A DNA stretch of 64,000 nucleotides. It comes from Oegoconia quadripuncta. Lineage: Eukaryota > Arthropoda > Insecta > Lepidoptera > Autostichidae. Location: contig OX438744.1 in assembly GCA_949316235.1 (NCBI GenBank), positions 1,922,001 to 1,986,000 of the forward strand. The letters are read 5' to 3'. Numbering within the stretch: the stretch's first letter is position 1; every line of letters starts with the position of its first letter. The translations under genes were made by a program, and so were the position numbers. Shown here piece after piece: positions 1 through 10,059 of this stretch. The notes beneath the pieces were generated by a model. That model was not told where the DNA came from. It was given only the letters and a program-made list of their open reading frames with translations, and did not search any database.

Positions 1-80
1 CCACTAGATAAAACACTGAACTTATTAAAGAAAGATCTGTATATCAATCACAATGGATTAATAAATAAATATTAATAAAA

Positions 81-89
81 ACAAACCTG
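81..89 (-). other. Predicted 5' splice site of the CEP112-like gene
   Basis: On the minus strand the sequence reads CAG then GTTTGT, with the exon ending at base 87 (phase 1) and the intron starting at base 86. Beyond it the frame becomes T-rich and hydrophobic (GLFLLIFIY) and stops at 58-60, unlike the charged coiled coil before it. This supports an intron rather than the true C-terminus. Confidence 0.7.
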
Positions 90-1680
90 AAACTTCATTA
101 TCATAGCTTTGATCCTTTCGCATTGTGGAAAATTGGCTAAGGTTTGTTGAACAGTACATAGATTCGTTTTGAGTGCCACATGCTGCTTGTAAAATAGCTT
201 CCAAAGCAAGCTGATCCTGCATCCTCCTTTGGATAGCTGTTGCTTGAACATTAGCTACAATATCTTTGTATTTAGTTTCCAATTTGTCAAGAGCACTATT
301 GAGTTCGACTTGGCTTTCATCTGCAATTTCGTTAACAATTTGAGCTCTTTGTCTAACAAGTTGTAATTGCAAGGAACATTCGGCTAAATGCTTTTCTCGT
401 TGCAAATAAGCAAGCTTAGTCTCGAAATTCTTAGCACATTTAGCCTTGGATTTCTCTACTCTATTTAATCGTTTCTCTAATTCTTGAGCTTTCATTTTTA
501 TGTTCTCAGTTGAGGGCTCCTGTTCTGGTTTCTCTATGAATTTATTTAGAATGGAATTCAAGTGAGCCTTTTGTTCTTCAAATTGAATCTTCAAAACATC
601 GATTTCAGCCTCTTTCTCTTGTATGATTTTGTCTTTATTTATAATAATTTCATCTTTAGTTTGGTGTACATTTTGAATTTCAGTTTCAGTTTTGAGCTTA
701 ATTTCTTCAATTTTTGATTCATATTGCTGTTTCACTTCTTTCATTTTGTCTTCCAATATTTGATTTGCTTCGTCGCGTACTGTTGATTTTATTTTTAGTA
801 TTTCTAATTTGTGTTTAGCTTCAATTTCTTCAATCTCATGCTTTTTCATATCATTAAAATTGAATAACTGCTCTTGTAGATTTGTTATTGATGCAATAAG
901 CGTGTTTCTTATACCTTGTACTTCCTGCAATTTGGATTTCAAAGATTTTAGAGTAGTACTGCTTTCATTTTGCATAAAAGCGCTGGTTGCATTATCAACT
1001 TTAATCAAATCTGCCTCATTTTCCTCGTGTCTCATTCTAGATTCTTCTCTCAAAGCTAGTAATTCGTTATGCAAAATCATATTTTGATTCTTTATTTCTC
1101 TTAGTTTCATAATGAGGTTGTTAGCTCTAAACTCGTATATTTCTCCAGAAGCATCTTTAGGCGTGCTTCTCATAATTTCTGGGCATGTGTAGCAAAGTAT
1201 CGTTTGCTTATGTGTAGCTTGACTTAGTTGGTCCTCTCGTGGTATATCAAAGTCGATGTTGTCATCTCTTCTCTCATCATCGAATTCAATATCTTGTGAG
1301 AGATATTCCGTTTCAGACACAATTGGTTTTTTACAATTAAACAGGACTTTAGTATGCGGTTCTTCGGCATCAATGACAACATACTCAACTTCAGTAGAGC
1401 ATTCACTCTCAAAACAATCGCGAATTGGTGCTAGCTCGTGTTCTGGAGGACTTTTCACAAAGGGTTCATCGAGAACACCCTTGGCAAGTTGATAACAAAG
1501 TTGAAATACGTATTTATTGCGTGTACATTTTTCATTTTCTTTACAATTGGAGAGTCTCTGTATCCAGGCTTTGCATATTTCAATGACGTGCTGATCAACC
1601 AGTTGACCTAAATAAGGTCGCATTATTTGTAAGTACCTTTTGAATTCAATGTCCAAATGCGTAGTGCTATTTTCGTCCAT
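87..1680 (-). CDS. CEP112-like DUF4485 coiled-coil protein, 5'-terminal coding exon (partial)
   Basis: An uninterrupted reading frame of 531 codons plus one base runs leftwards from an ATG with A at -3 and G at +4. Residues about 9-92 match the DUF4485 pattern I know from the N-terminus of centrosomal protein CEP112: LD-EF--YL--MRPY, then C--WI--L, then RN-Y---L--L--G-L-EPF. An acidic, low-complexity linker (about 93-180) follows. Residues about 185-500 are almost continuous charged heptad-like sequence, rich in E, K, Q, I and L, typical of a long coiled coil. CEP112 is a centrosome/ciliary protein, so a centrosomal or axonemal role is inferred from family only. The frame stays open for 9 more codons to a stop, but these look intronic: at 87/86 the coding strand reads CAG|GTTTGT, a good donor. 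Downstream exons lie beyond the window edge. A CEP112 ortholog is more likely than an unrelated coiled-coil protein because of the N-terminal motif. Confidence 0.85.
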
Positions 1681-1990
1681 TCTGATTTAATAATTTCTCT
1701 CTGTTTTGAAGAAGAATTTTCGATGTTTGAGCCAATTTTTGCTGTTAATTTTTTTTCTAAACTGTCATTAATAAATAGTGGGAGTATCTACGAAATTGAT
1801 CGCTGTCAAATTAAAAATATTTGTTCAAGTTTATAATTTAAGGTTAGAGCAAAAAGTTCTAACTGTAATGAGGTTGATATCGACGGTGGTACAGACTTGG
1901 GTACTTACTTTATTGCATTTCTACAAGCTTCAGTAGAAGTCTGAGTCTGAGTCTGAGTGAGTACACATTTCGAAGTCATCTAACATTACC
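1681..1990. other. Upstream region of the CEP112-like gene, no further gene
   Basis: This AT-rich spacer should hold the 5' UTR and promoter of the leftward gene. I see no clear TATA/initiator pair. Around 1937-1960 there is a short imperfect run of GTCTGA units. Confidence 0.4.
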
Positions 1991-2200
1991 CGGCTGCCCC
2001 AGGAAGAAGAGTAATGTTTTCAAGTTTATGTATGTACATTTCTATGTTACCTTCTGTAGCCTAACTAACGGCTTGACCGATTTTGAAGTGTAATGTGCCT
2101 TTAGATTCAATTTGATCACCAGAGTGTCGTAGGATATATTTTGTATTAACCACAATGGCGGCGCCTGCAAACTCCAAAACTGTTGTCAGGTTTATAAATA
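1990..2200 (+). mobile_element. Interspersed repeat family H, copy 1
   Basis: It starts near TTACCCGGCTGCCCCAGG and continues through a segment resembling GTCTAAACGGCTTGACCGAT and then GTGTCATAGGATACATTTT. The same order of blocks recurs at 53928-54125 and 59668-59890, and the first block alone at 52796-52842. No coding potential and no terminal repeats were seen, so the class is unknown. Confidence 0.7.
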
Positions 2201-2257
2201 CTTATTTAAGATTATTGAATTTAAGAAAAAATCAAACTTCCCCTACCAATTTTAGTT

Positions 2258-2358
2258 TTAGTTGGTTCCTAGTGAAAAGTTGTACGTAATCAGGAATGGA
2301 GTCACCAGACGAAAATTGTTGGACTTCCATACTAAAGGTGGTTTCAAAGTACTTTACT
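2258..2358 (-). mobile_element. Fragment of inverted-repeat element MITE-1
   Basis: The block TTGGACTTCCATACTAAAGG and the flanking GGTTCCTAGTG match one arm of an element seen more completely at 11704-11860 and 14335-14850. Only one arm is present here. Confidence 0.65.
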
Positions 2359-2360
2359 TT

Positions 2361-2562
2361 GTTTTTTTTATGCACAAAGTGTTATCACATGACCTCAATC
2401 ACACCTGATGTTAAGTGAAGATAAGGCCGAAGGTGGTAGCGTACTGACCCGGAAACTCCATCTTATTTGGGGGACTGGCTATCTTATCTCTGACAACCGG
2501 AACACAATAGTGCAATTAACATGTTTGGCGGCAGATATAGTTAAGATGGTGGTAGCTAGCCA
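2361..2562 (-). mobile_element. SINE-C, head-truncated
   Basis: A T-run and TGCACAA start a reverse-oriented copy of the SINE-C body, recognisable by CTCAATCACACCTGATGTTA and ATCTTATCTCTGACAACCGG. The tRNA-like head is missing. Confidence 0.85.
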
Positions 2563-2867
2563 TTTAGTTTATCGACAAAATTTGCACAGGGAATATACCG
2601 GGCCAGAGCAATTTGTATGGACGACACAGGGGTAGTTAGTTTTTTTTGTGTATTTTCTAAAGCCGCCAAATAAGCAGTTCAGGTTTTGTAGATTTAGTAG
2701 AATTTGCAAAGGCCGAAGCTCGAATATATACCGTAAATGCTCGAGACTTATGAAAACGAGTCTCCCAATATATCTTCCATGTTGTTTTTATTTCGATACG
2801 TTATTTAGAAGTAGGTTAAAATTGACTTACAAGTGAAGCTAATAAAAGTGTGTTAAACTGCTGGACA

Positions 2868-2875
2868 CACACACA

Positions 2876-2954
<79 letters not shown>
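2868..2954. repeat. (CA)n microsatellite
   Basis: About 43 nearly perfect CA units with a few interruptions. Confidence 0.98.
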
Positions 2955-2956
<2 letters not shown>

Positions 2957-3152
2957 ATATTAAGAGTTCTTTAAAATTAAGTGGTAGTATCTAATCTATT
3001 AATAATTACAATGTTTATTATGCTTAGTTAAGGAAGAGCAAGATTTTCTGGCACAGGTATCCTTATACCTAAAAGCAAATCTTAACAATACGTTGCGTGT
3101 GATTCCTAAAGAAAGAAATAAACATTTTTTTATTTTCATTTGTTTTCCTTTT

Positions 3153-3245
3153 CATAGTTCCGTAGTCAGTTCCTCCATAAGAGTTTCGCCATGTCCGTCT
3201 GTCTGTCCGCGGTTTAGCTCAGCGGCTCTTAGTACTAGAAAGTTT
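3153..3245 (-). mobile_element. Interspersed repeat family N, copy 1
   Basis: Contains, reverse-oriented, GAGCTAAACCGCGGACAGAC and ACGGACATGGCGAAACT. The block recurs in plus orientation at 4535-4610. This block is common in insect repeats, but its class cannot be decided here. Confidence 0.6.
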
Positions 3246-3369
3246 AAGATTAGTGCAAAGTTTTGATCCAATGTTTGGACAAACATATAACGATGGTATT
3301 GACTGATCAAAAAATCATAGCCCGAAAAAGTAGATACCACATTATTAATGAAGAACATAATAGTAATTA

Positions 3370-3413
3370 CACACACACACACACGCACACACACACACAC
3401 ACACTACGCCGTC
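3370..3413. repeat. (CA)n microsatellite
   Basis: About 20 CA units with one CG interruption. It is followed at 3414-3455 by a short block containing CCCGTCGTTTTTCGTC that recurs at 15907-15930. Confidence 0.95.
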
Positions 3414-4012
3414 AAACACCCGTCGTTTTTCGTCAGGGCTTAATAAATATCCCTGAAAATATTAAAGTCCATAAAATTCACTTTAACTTAAAGGCTTGTC
3501 CGCATAAGGCGCTTATCGTCCGCCCGTCTAACCTATCCTGTAAGCCGATTCTGTAAGAAACTTATCAAGCATTTGAATTTGCTGGCCATTTTAGAATATA
3601 ATGTGCCGCTGGGCTGACTTAATTCAAGTTATTCAACCCGTCGTTTTATTAGGAAATTGAATCAGTGTCTATTCAGTGTTTGGATAAAGACACGATTGTC
3701 AGAGTTCTGTCTCGATCGAATTTAGATGTTATGAAAGAGATGCTAAAATATCCCGGAAACGAATGGAGATTACTTTTATCGGATTACAAGAAGTCAAAAG
3801 GAGGCTAATATTCCTGAAAAGTATGTTTATATTAAACTTCTACTATGGTACTCAAATGCCAATTAATTTCAACCAGCTCCGTGGTTTTTGTCGGCGTGAT
3901 TACAGCTTTCTGGTACTTAGCCCCGTATTAATACACCATTCTCAATAATAAATGATAATATTTTTTTTTTTTAGCAAATAAAGATTATTCTATTCTATTC
4001 TATAATAATAAT

Positions 4013-4236
4013 AAATATTTCGGACACTTACACCAATCATCTAGTCCCAAACGAAGCAAAGCTTGTGCCTTGGATACTAGATAACGGATAAACATACATA
4101 AATATTTATATAAACATCCATGACTCAGGAATAAATGTTCATATTCATCACACAAACATTTACCCGTCGCGAGATTCGAACCCGCAACCGTTGGTTTCGC
4201 TGACAGGGTCACTATCCACTACACCAATCGGTCGTC
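4013..4236 (-). mobile_element. SINE-A, near full length
   Basis: Reverse-oriented tRNA-derived SINE. The head at the right end reads GACGACCGATTGGTGTAGTG (Pol III box A), followed by a box B-like GTTCGAATC at about 4170-4190. The body ends in the conserved ACTAGATGATTGGTGTAAGT. Ten copies occur in the window, so this is a repeat and not a tRNA gene. Confidence 0.9.
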
Positions 4237-4239
4237 AAG

Positions 4240-4530
4240 ATTGTGAACAGTCTTGTGACTGGCCTCAAGTAAACGTGTTGATTAATAAACCTTACTTGAG
4301 ACCTGAAACGCGCGTGCTTACTCAAGCAGTAATCACTTGAGAGTTTCACGTATTAATAAATTAAACTAAAAACTCGCTCATTCACCGCTGAGGCGAATAC
4401 TTGAGATCTCAGCTGAGTAGACCTCAAGATTGGTTTATAAATTAGCACGGAGCATGAGATAACGTCAACTTGTTAAGACGCATCTCGGGTGATACAGCCT
4501 CAAGACTTGTATTGAGATAGGTTTATTATT
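4240..4530. mobile_element. Possible MITE with a cluster of CTCAAG/CTTGAG motifs
   Basis: The segment carries about seven CTCAAG or CTTGAG hexamers in 290 bp, on both strands. Near each end there is a TAATAAACCTTA-type block in opposite orientation (around 4284 and 4520). This fits an inverted-repeat element with subterminal motifs, but I could not fix the ends. Confidence 0.4.
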
Positions 4531-4534
4531 ACGG

Positions 4535-4610
4535 GCCTATAAGAGCCTCTGAGCTAAACCTCGGACAGAAGGTGGACATGGCGAAATTCTCAGGGAGGAA
4601 CTGACTTTGC
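4535..4610 (+). mobile_element. Interspersed repeat family N, copy 2
   Basis: Contains GAGCTAAACCTCGGACAGA and GGACATGGCGAAATT, matching 3153-3245 in the other orientation. Confidence 0.6.
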
Positions 4611-4683
4611 AAAACAAATATGTATATATGAATACATAAGGATGCAAAGAGTTTGCAACACATAATTTCGGCGTGACAGTTTT

Positions 4684-5011
4684 AACCGCCTCCATGGCAC
4701 ATATAGGGTTTACGTTTCGGAGGTCGCGGGTTCGATCCCCATCGGGGTACATGTTTAGTACTCGGCTTGGTTGGTGGTAGGGTATTTTGAATGTCCGCCT
4801 GGCTAGCTACCACCATCTTATCCAAATCTGCCGCTAAATAGTAATGTTAATGGCATTGTTCTGTTCCGGTTGTCAGTGATAAGATAGCCGTTTTCCTAAT
4901 ATGAATGGGTTTCCGGATGAGTACGCTTTCACCTTCGGCCTCATCTTCACTTAACATCAGGTGTGATTGAGGTCAAGGGCTAACCTCTTGTGCATAAAAA
5001 GAATACTTCTG
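4684..5011 (+). mobile_element. SINE-C, full length
   Basis: The tRNA-like head begins CCGCCTCCATGGCAC (box A region), with box B GGTTCGATCCCC at about 4729-4740. The body holds CTACCACCATCTTATC and the 3' end CATCAGGTGTGATTGAGGTC, then TGCATAAAAA. It is one of about fifteen complete or partial copies in the window. Confidence 0.92.
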
Positions 5012-5237
5012 TGTACAAGACTACACACAGTCGAATTCAGCTACTTCGATAATGTCAAAAAATGTGCTCAAATAGTGCAAATGTAGTATTTTACAAGCTT
5101 TTATTTTAACTTGCTTCGTATTATATGTAACTATGGTCGTTCAAAATTTGCAAGTTATATTAGAACCATTTATTATTTGAGTTAGGAGCTAAAATTTTAC
5201 ACACTCGTTCAGTTCTGATGACATTACATTTAATAAA

Positions 5238-5337
5238 ATGGGGTTTCCGGGTCAGTACGCTTCCACCTTCGGCCTCATCTTCACTTAACATCAGGTGTGA
5301 TTGAGATGTTGTAACCCCGTTGTGCATAAAAAAAATA
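5238..5337 (+). mobile_element. SINE-C, 3' fragment
   Basis: Holds only the last 100 bp of the family, from GGGGTTTCCGGGTCAGTACG to the A-run after TGTGCATA. Confidence 0.85.
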
Positions 5338-5930
5338 TGATAGACATGAACTGCTACAGCAGTCAGGATCGTCTCCAGACGTGGGGAACTCCTTAACGGT
5401 AAATAGCAAGTTATACATTGTATGGTAGATAGATAGATATATAAAGCGTTCATTTGTTACTCCAGTCACACATAGGTACATTAAGTTTTGCAGAAATTTT
5501 TATAAAACTTATAATATAGGTATAACTACAGAATATATCTCTTAGTAACTTATATATAACTTATAACTAAAGCATATGTGTGCTGCAGCAGGACAAATGG
5601 GTCATGGAAAAGAAAAGTATTTTATTGGAAGGAAAGAAGAACCTCCCCCCTTTTGGAATTCATTTAAAACTACAAAGCTTCCAATGAATAACATAACTAA
5701 CATTAACTAGTTCCGTTCCCCAGAGTTGCTCGTAAAGATACGGTAATTTTGAGCCCACATTCATCTCGCTACATAAAAATAATCTTGGCTCTATCTTTAC
5801 TACCCTATTAAACAGGTGAATAGAAAAATCGATTTTATTACCTACACCGATAAAGTCTAGATTCCACTAAATTGGGTCGGGCTGGGCCATTAAGACCCCT
5901 GGCTTGAATAATGTATTTAATGGTGCATGT
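5338..5930. other. No gene seen
   Basis: AT-rich sequence with short chance frames only. A TAGA/TATA-rich stretch lies near 5425-5445. Confidence 0.5.
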
Positions 5931-5939
5931 ATGTGTTCA

Positions 5940-6015
5940 AACGAGCGTTGGTGGCGCGGTAGAGACGTGGGGGCTGCAGTTCGATCCCCGGTGATCAGTC
6001 TTGTTGTATAAGGTG
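5940..6015 (+). mobile_element. tRNA-like SINE head fragment
   Basis: GTGGCGCGGTAG resembles box A and CAGTTCGATCCCCGG resembles box B, about 35 bp apart. No acceptor stem closes around them, so this is a SINE fragment rather than a tRNA. Confidence 0.4.
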
Positions 6016-6214
6016 TATAAAAACTGTTATTTTTTCAACAAGAGAGGAAAGACGATTTTTGTCACAAGCGAAACAATTTCAAATTTAGAAGGATCCAAAG
6101 TGTTAAATGGTCTTCTTCTTAGCGAGTCGATGGCAAAAATAACAAATTCTTGAGGATCTGAATGTGGCCACGCATACAGCATTGTCTGTGGCATCGTAGG
6201 GGTTATGTATACGC

Positions 6215-6570
6215 TTTTTTAATAAAGTTCCTGTTGATATACAAAACCTTCCTTTCGATAAATTTAAACATACTATACTACAGAAACTTATTAAGAAAGC
6301 ATACTATAAAATATCAGATTATTTAGATGATAAACATTCATGGACATAACCAGCCCGTTCGCATAACCAGGCTATTTCACAATATTATAATTTTGTAATA
6401 TAAAAACCTTTTTTTTTTAAAGAGCGACCTCTCGAGTTTCTTGCTTGTTCTTCTCAGGGGAAAATTGCCGTTTGAACAAGCAGTAGCTTTAAAAATGTAA
6501 AATCTGACTATTTTAAGTGTACCCTGTGTACCTACAAAATAAAGCATTTTTGATTTATTGATTTGAGTAG
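6215..6570 (+). mobile_element. LINE-L 3' end with the C-terminus of its reverse-transcriptase ORF
   Basis: A frame translates as NKVPVDIQNLPFDKFK, then LIKKAYYKISDYLDDKHSWT and a stop. This is the usual C-terminal tail of lepidopteran Jockey/CR1-like ORF2. The 3' UTR follows, with CTTGCTTGTTCTTCTCAGGG and GTACCCTGTGTACCTAC. Other copies are at 17095-17750, 23453-23965, 36164-36480 and 54607-54860. Confidence 0.85.
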
Positions 6571-6638
6571 AGGTCTTTGTAGCGTACAAGTGTCGAGCCA
6601 CGGAGGGCAGCATGGAAGATGTCTCATAGTTTATTTTT

Positions 6639-6735
6639 CAGTGTAGTATATCAACCATCTGTTATCCATAGTACAAGCGTAGTTGGTCAGTGTGGAACTA
6701 GATGGCGCTGTGTGTATGTGCAAAGATATTTATTT
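6639..6735 (+). mobile_element. SINE-B, body fragment
   Basis: Begins at the conserved TATCAACCATCTG and runs through GGAACTAGATGGCGCTGTGT. The tRNA-like head is missing. It carries a CTCF-like AGATGGCGC at 6700-6708. Confidence 0.85.
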
Positions 6736-6919
6736 TGTATCCCGAATTATTGGTATCGGGATAAAAATATCCTACCTCTAATCCAGGTTATATTTTACCT
6801 ATATACCAAATTTCATCCAAATCAGTTCATCCGTTTAGCCGTAATTGAGCAACAAACAAAATATCTAAACTTTGATAAACACTTACACCAATCATCCAGT
6901 TTCAAACTAACCTATCTAC

Positions 6920-7115
6920 ACTAACCTATTCGTGCCCAGGTTTTCCGCTTCGAGAAACAGCAGCACTTTCCTGGCAGCTATTTTTATCCCATCCTGGTGC
7001 AATAAGTGGCCACCCAAGTGGATATTGCGTTTATCCATCAGTGCGCCTCATTCACACATCGATGTACAGCCGATTCCTCGAGGAGACAGAGTCTCCACCT
7101 TCCTAGTTGTGGTCT
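6920..7115 (-). mobile_element. LINE-R ORF2 3' fragment (decayed)
   Basis: Aligns block by block with 56050-56240: AATAAGTGGCCACCCAAGTG against AATAAGTGGCTGCCCAGGTG, then GTGGATATT and the CACATCGATGTACAG block. In the better copy this region encodes the Cys/His-rich end of a LINE ORF2. The frame is broken here. Confidence 0.7.
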
Positions 7116-7191
7116 GTGCAATATTTGTCCGTACGTATCTCAGTAATGCGATGTCTGATTTGAGTGCGATTTTTTTATATGAAAGATTATT

Positions 7192-7529
7192 TTTTTCTTT
7201 TTTTTTTATGCATAACCGGTTGGTACTTGACCTCAATCACACCTGATGTTAAGCGAGATGAGGTCGAAGGTGGAAGCGTACTGACCCGGAAACCCCAACA
7301 CATTTGGGAGACTGGCTATCTTATCTCTGACAACCGGAACACAACAATGCTATTAACATTGCTGCTTGGCGGCAGATTTAGATAAGATGATGGTAGCTTG
7401 CTAGGCGGACATTTAAAATGCCCTACCACCAAAACAAACCGAGTACTTAAACATGTACCCCGCTGGGGATCGAACCCGCGACCTCCGAATCGTAAACCCA
7501 ATGTAGTTTATATTGAGCCACGGAGGCGG
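7192..7529 (-). mobile_element. SINE-C, full length
   Basis: Reverse-oriented copy running from the T-run and TGCATAACCGG through the body to box B GGGGATCGAACCCGCGACC (7465-7483) and the head GAGCCACGGAGGCGG at 7515-7529. Confidence 0.92.
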
Positions 7530-7539
7530 CGGACCCATC

Positions 7540-7650
7540 AAAGCTATTTAGGTAATATTTATAATTAGCTTTTAGGGTTCTCGAGTGCAGGTCAGAGCGA
7601 TTTTTTTGATTTATTCTGCATTTAAAAAGAAATCTTAGACGTCGTCTAGA
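7540..7650 (+). mobile_element. Fragment of inverted-repeat element MITE-G
   Basis: Holds CATCAAAGCTATTTAGG, then CTCGAGTGCAGGTCAGAGCG. The same blocks occur at 40690-40870 and 41240-41330. Confidence 0.55.
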
Positions 7651-7656
7651 ATCGTA

Positions 7657-7855
7657 GACAACCGAATGGTGTAGTGGGTAGTGACCTTATCAATGAAACC
7701 AATGTTTGCGGGTTCGTACCCCGCGAGGGGTAAATGTTTGTGTGATGAATATGAACATTTATTCCCGAGTCGTGGAGGTTTATATAACCATTTATCTGTT
7801 TATCTATATGTATGGAACTAAATTATTGGTGTAGGTGTTCGTTACTTAAATAAAT
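7657..7855 (+). mobile_element. SINE-A, diverged copy
   Basis: Head ACAACCGAATGGTGTAGTGG, box B-like GGTTCGTACCCCGC, then the GTGTGATGAATATGAACATT body and a TTAAATAAATAAA tail. Confidence 0.88.
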
Positions 7856-7865
7856 AAAAATAAAA

Positions 7866-8129
7866 TAAAATATCCTTAGACATACACACAGCGCCATCTA
7901 GTTCCACAGTAAGCAACTATAGGCTTGTGTTATGGATACCAGATGGTTGTTATACTACATAAATACATTTTTTTTTGTAAATAAATACTTATTATAAATG
8001 AAAACATCCTTAACTCGGGTACAAATGTCCGTATTCATTACACAAACATATGCCCCTAGCGGGATTCGAACCCGCAACCTTTTGGTATAGTGGCCAGAGT
8101 TGCTAACCGCTACACCAAACAGGTCGTCA
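7866..8129 (-). mobile_element. SINE-B, full length
   Basis: Reverse-oriented. It runs from ATCCTTAGACATACACACAG through the body to box B GATTCGAACCCGCAACC and head CCAAACAGGTCGTC. It carries a CTCF-like core (GCGCCATCT on this strand) at 7891-7899. Confidence 0.92.
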
Positions 8130-8354
8130 ACTTGACGGAATAAACTCTCAATATCAGCGATAACGATATATCACGCTCCGGATAATCGCGTCGTGTGTCG
8201 CTACTCGCAATACAACCGCAAACCGCTAGAATGCATGCATGCTTAATGTCGCGCACACATTTGCTGAATCAGTAGAATTTGCAGCTGCAGTAGATATTTT
8301 ACGCGACGATAATGACGTCACGTTTACTTATTTACAGCTATAAGATTACTATTG

Positions 8355-8425
8355 GTAAACAAATATTGATAAATTGGTGATTGAGGTTACATAACCTCAA
8401 TCACCAATTACCAATATTTGTTTAC
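8355..8425. repeat. Near-perfect 35-bp hairpin, 2-nt loop
   Basis: The left arm 8355-8389 begins GTAAACAAATATTG and ends GATTGAGGTTA. The right arm 8392-8425 is its reverse complement apart from one substitution and one extra base. Only two bases separate the arms. Confidence 0.9.
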
Positions 8426-8684
8426 TTATACCATAGAGGAATAACACTATACCAACCCGTTTTGCTTAAAAAAAAATATAGTGTCATAATAATGAAATAA
8501 ATTGTGCATTTCAGATAAAAACCTATTCATAAATTGAAAAATTAAGAAAACTCTCGAAAGACTGTGTGATTAGCTTTTATTTGCATCCATGTACACACAC
8601 ATAACAAATTTTACATATGAAAAATACAACTACTTCAAAAATACAACAATGAGAATTGATGATGACGAGGCTTCCCACCGATTT

Positions 8685-8857
8685 CGACCATGGCGACCAC
8701 TTTGACTCCTAATCGATTTGGCGCTGGAGTTGTCACCTTTTTTTTTTTTTTTTTTTCGCGGGGAAATGCGTTACGCGTACCGCTCGCCTGGGGGACGGCG
8801 AGACGACCATGGTGACCACTTTGACTCCTAATCGATTTGGCGCTGGAGTTATCACCT
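8685..8857 (-). mobile_element. LINE-S 3' fragment (8739-8803) flanked by a 54-bp direct repeat
   Basis: A T-run followed by CGCGGGGAAATGCGTTACGC and CCGCTCGCCTGGGGGACGGC is the reverse-oriented 3' end also seen at 60773-61048. The flanks 8685-8738 and 8804-8857 are 54-bp direct repeats starting CGACCATGG and ending TCACCT, with two mismatches. This fits an unusually long target-site duplication. Confidence 0.75.
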
Positions 8858-9053
8858 AAATAAACAAACCAACTATGTCAATTTTAGTAGATTTCCATGC
8901 CTTGCCTTGCCTTGTATTGCATTGTATTGTCTTGGCATCCTAACGTCCTATAAGCGTGAAAGTGCATCCTATCATCCTAGCGTCCAAATGTCCAAATATT
9001 TCCCATTTATAATGTTTAATAGGGATGAGTCTGAATCCTTCTTTCATTCGAAT

Positions 9054-9303
9054 GATGACCGATTGGTGTAGCGGATAGTGGATATCCGCAAAACCAACGG
9101 TTGCGGGTTCGAATCCCGTGAGGGGTAAATGTTTGTGTGATGAACACGAACATTTATTCCCGAGTCTTGGATGTTTATATAAATATTTATGTATGTTTGT
9201 CCGTTATCTAGTATCCATAGCACAAGCTTTGCTTAGTTTGGGACTAGATGATTGCTGTAATTGTCCGAAATATTATTATTATAATATTATATATTATTAT
9301 TAT
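9054..9303 (+). mobile_element. SINE-A, full length
   Basis: Head GATGACCGATTGGTGTAGCG, box B GGTTCGAATCCCGTG, body GACTAGATGATTGCTGTAAT, and a tail of ATTATT units. Confidence 0.92.
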
Positions 9304-9776
9304 TCCCTAATGTATTTTCAACGAATTCTCGTCCTCACCTTTGGGAGGCTACAGAATACAGATGTGTGTGAATTCTTTGGCAGTCAATTTGCATGTGATC
9401 GCAGATTTGCGACCAGCCCATTCAAAGGACTGTACAATTCGCATTAGAGAGAGACGAATGTGCATCGCCTAACGACGTCATAAATTCTAACACCTCGTGG
9501 AGGGCACATTAAAACGCGATCAGCAGTATCGTGGATACTGGGCTGTAGTTTAACACGTTTGGTATAATATAACAATCCAGGATAGTACATGACGTCATGG
9601 TCTATCTAGGATCGACTGGGAGAAACAACGACCGTAATTCGTGGATGGAAACGCAGAAAGTTTGGCTTAGAACATTGTTGCTTCACATGGAGAGACACTC
9701 CTTCTTTGAACGGGGGGGCCAGGCAAGGCAAGGCATGAAGGCGGAAACAGATTACTTTTAAACTACCTAAAACTAA

Positions 9777-10055
9777 TATCTATCAATACTGAAGTTGGTA
9801 TATTGCCAGTGCACCACTGATTGTAGTCGTGCTAGATGTGGGTGTAGGAGGGCCTACATGCTGTGCTTTATTATTTGCCACAATTACGAAGGAAGTTGCA
9901 CAAATAGCTTTTTCATGTTGGAGGACAACGACGATGACGACTGTGGGGATGATGTAGTCGAAGTAGCAGCCTGCGTTCCATCATCTGATAACGATTCTAC
10001 AGGTGACAAGAAAGAAGAAGAGGCAAACGCTGACCACAACCAGGCCCGTCACTAG
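9777..10055 (+). pseudogene. Cys-rich domain remnant, probably transposon-derived
   Basis: An open frame without a convincing ATG (preceded by a stop at 9774) encodes a Cys cluster, CQCTTDCSRARCGCRR then C----C--YEGSC-N. An acidic stretch rich in D and E (residues about 45-60) and a K/E-rich tail follow. The CxCxxxCxxxxCxCR pattern with a second C---C---C-N block resembles the Cys-rich C-termini attached to some insect transposon integrases or uncharacterised transposon proteins. I infer a decayed terminal domain. No upstream catalytic domain is visible in 9310-9776, although that stretch has no other explanation. A small host protein cannot be excluded. Confidence 0.35.
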
Positions 10056-10059
10056 AGGC

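Noticed and set aside
809..1492. Short frames on the plus strand and in other phases inside the CEP112-like exon
   Set aside because: Shadows of a long coiled-coil coding sequence.
6932..7246. 104-codon plus-strand frame
   Set aside because: Lies opposite a decayed LINE-R fragment and runs into SINE-C.
9054..9130. Possible tRNA genes at the many box A/box B pairs
   Set aside because: Identical heads recur more than 25 times, always followed by the same SINE body, and no acceptor stem can be closed.
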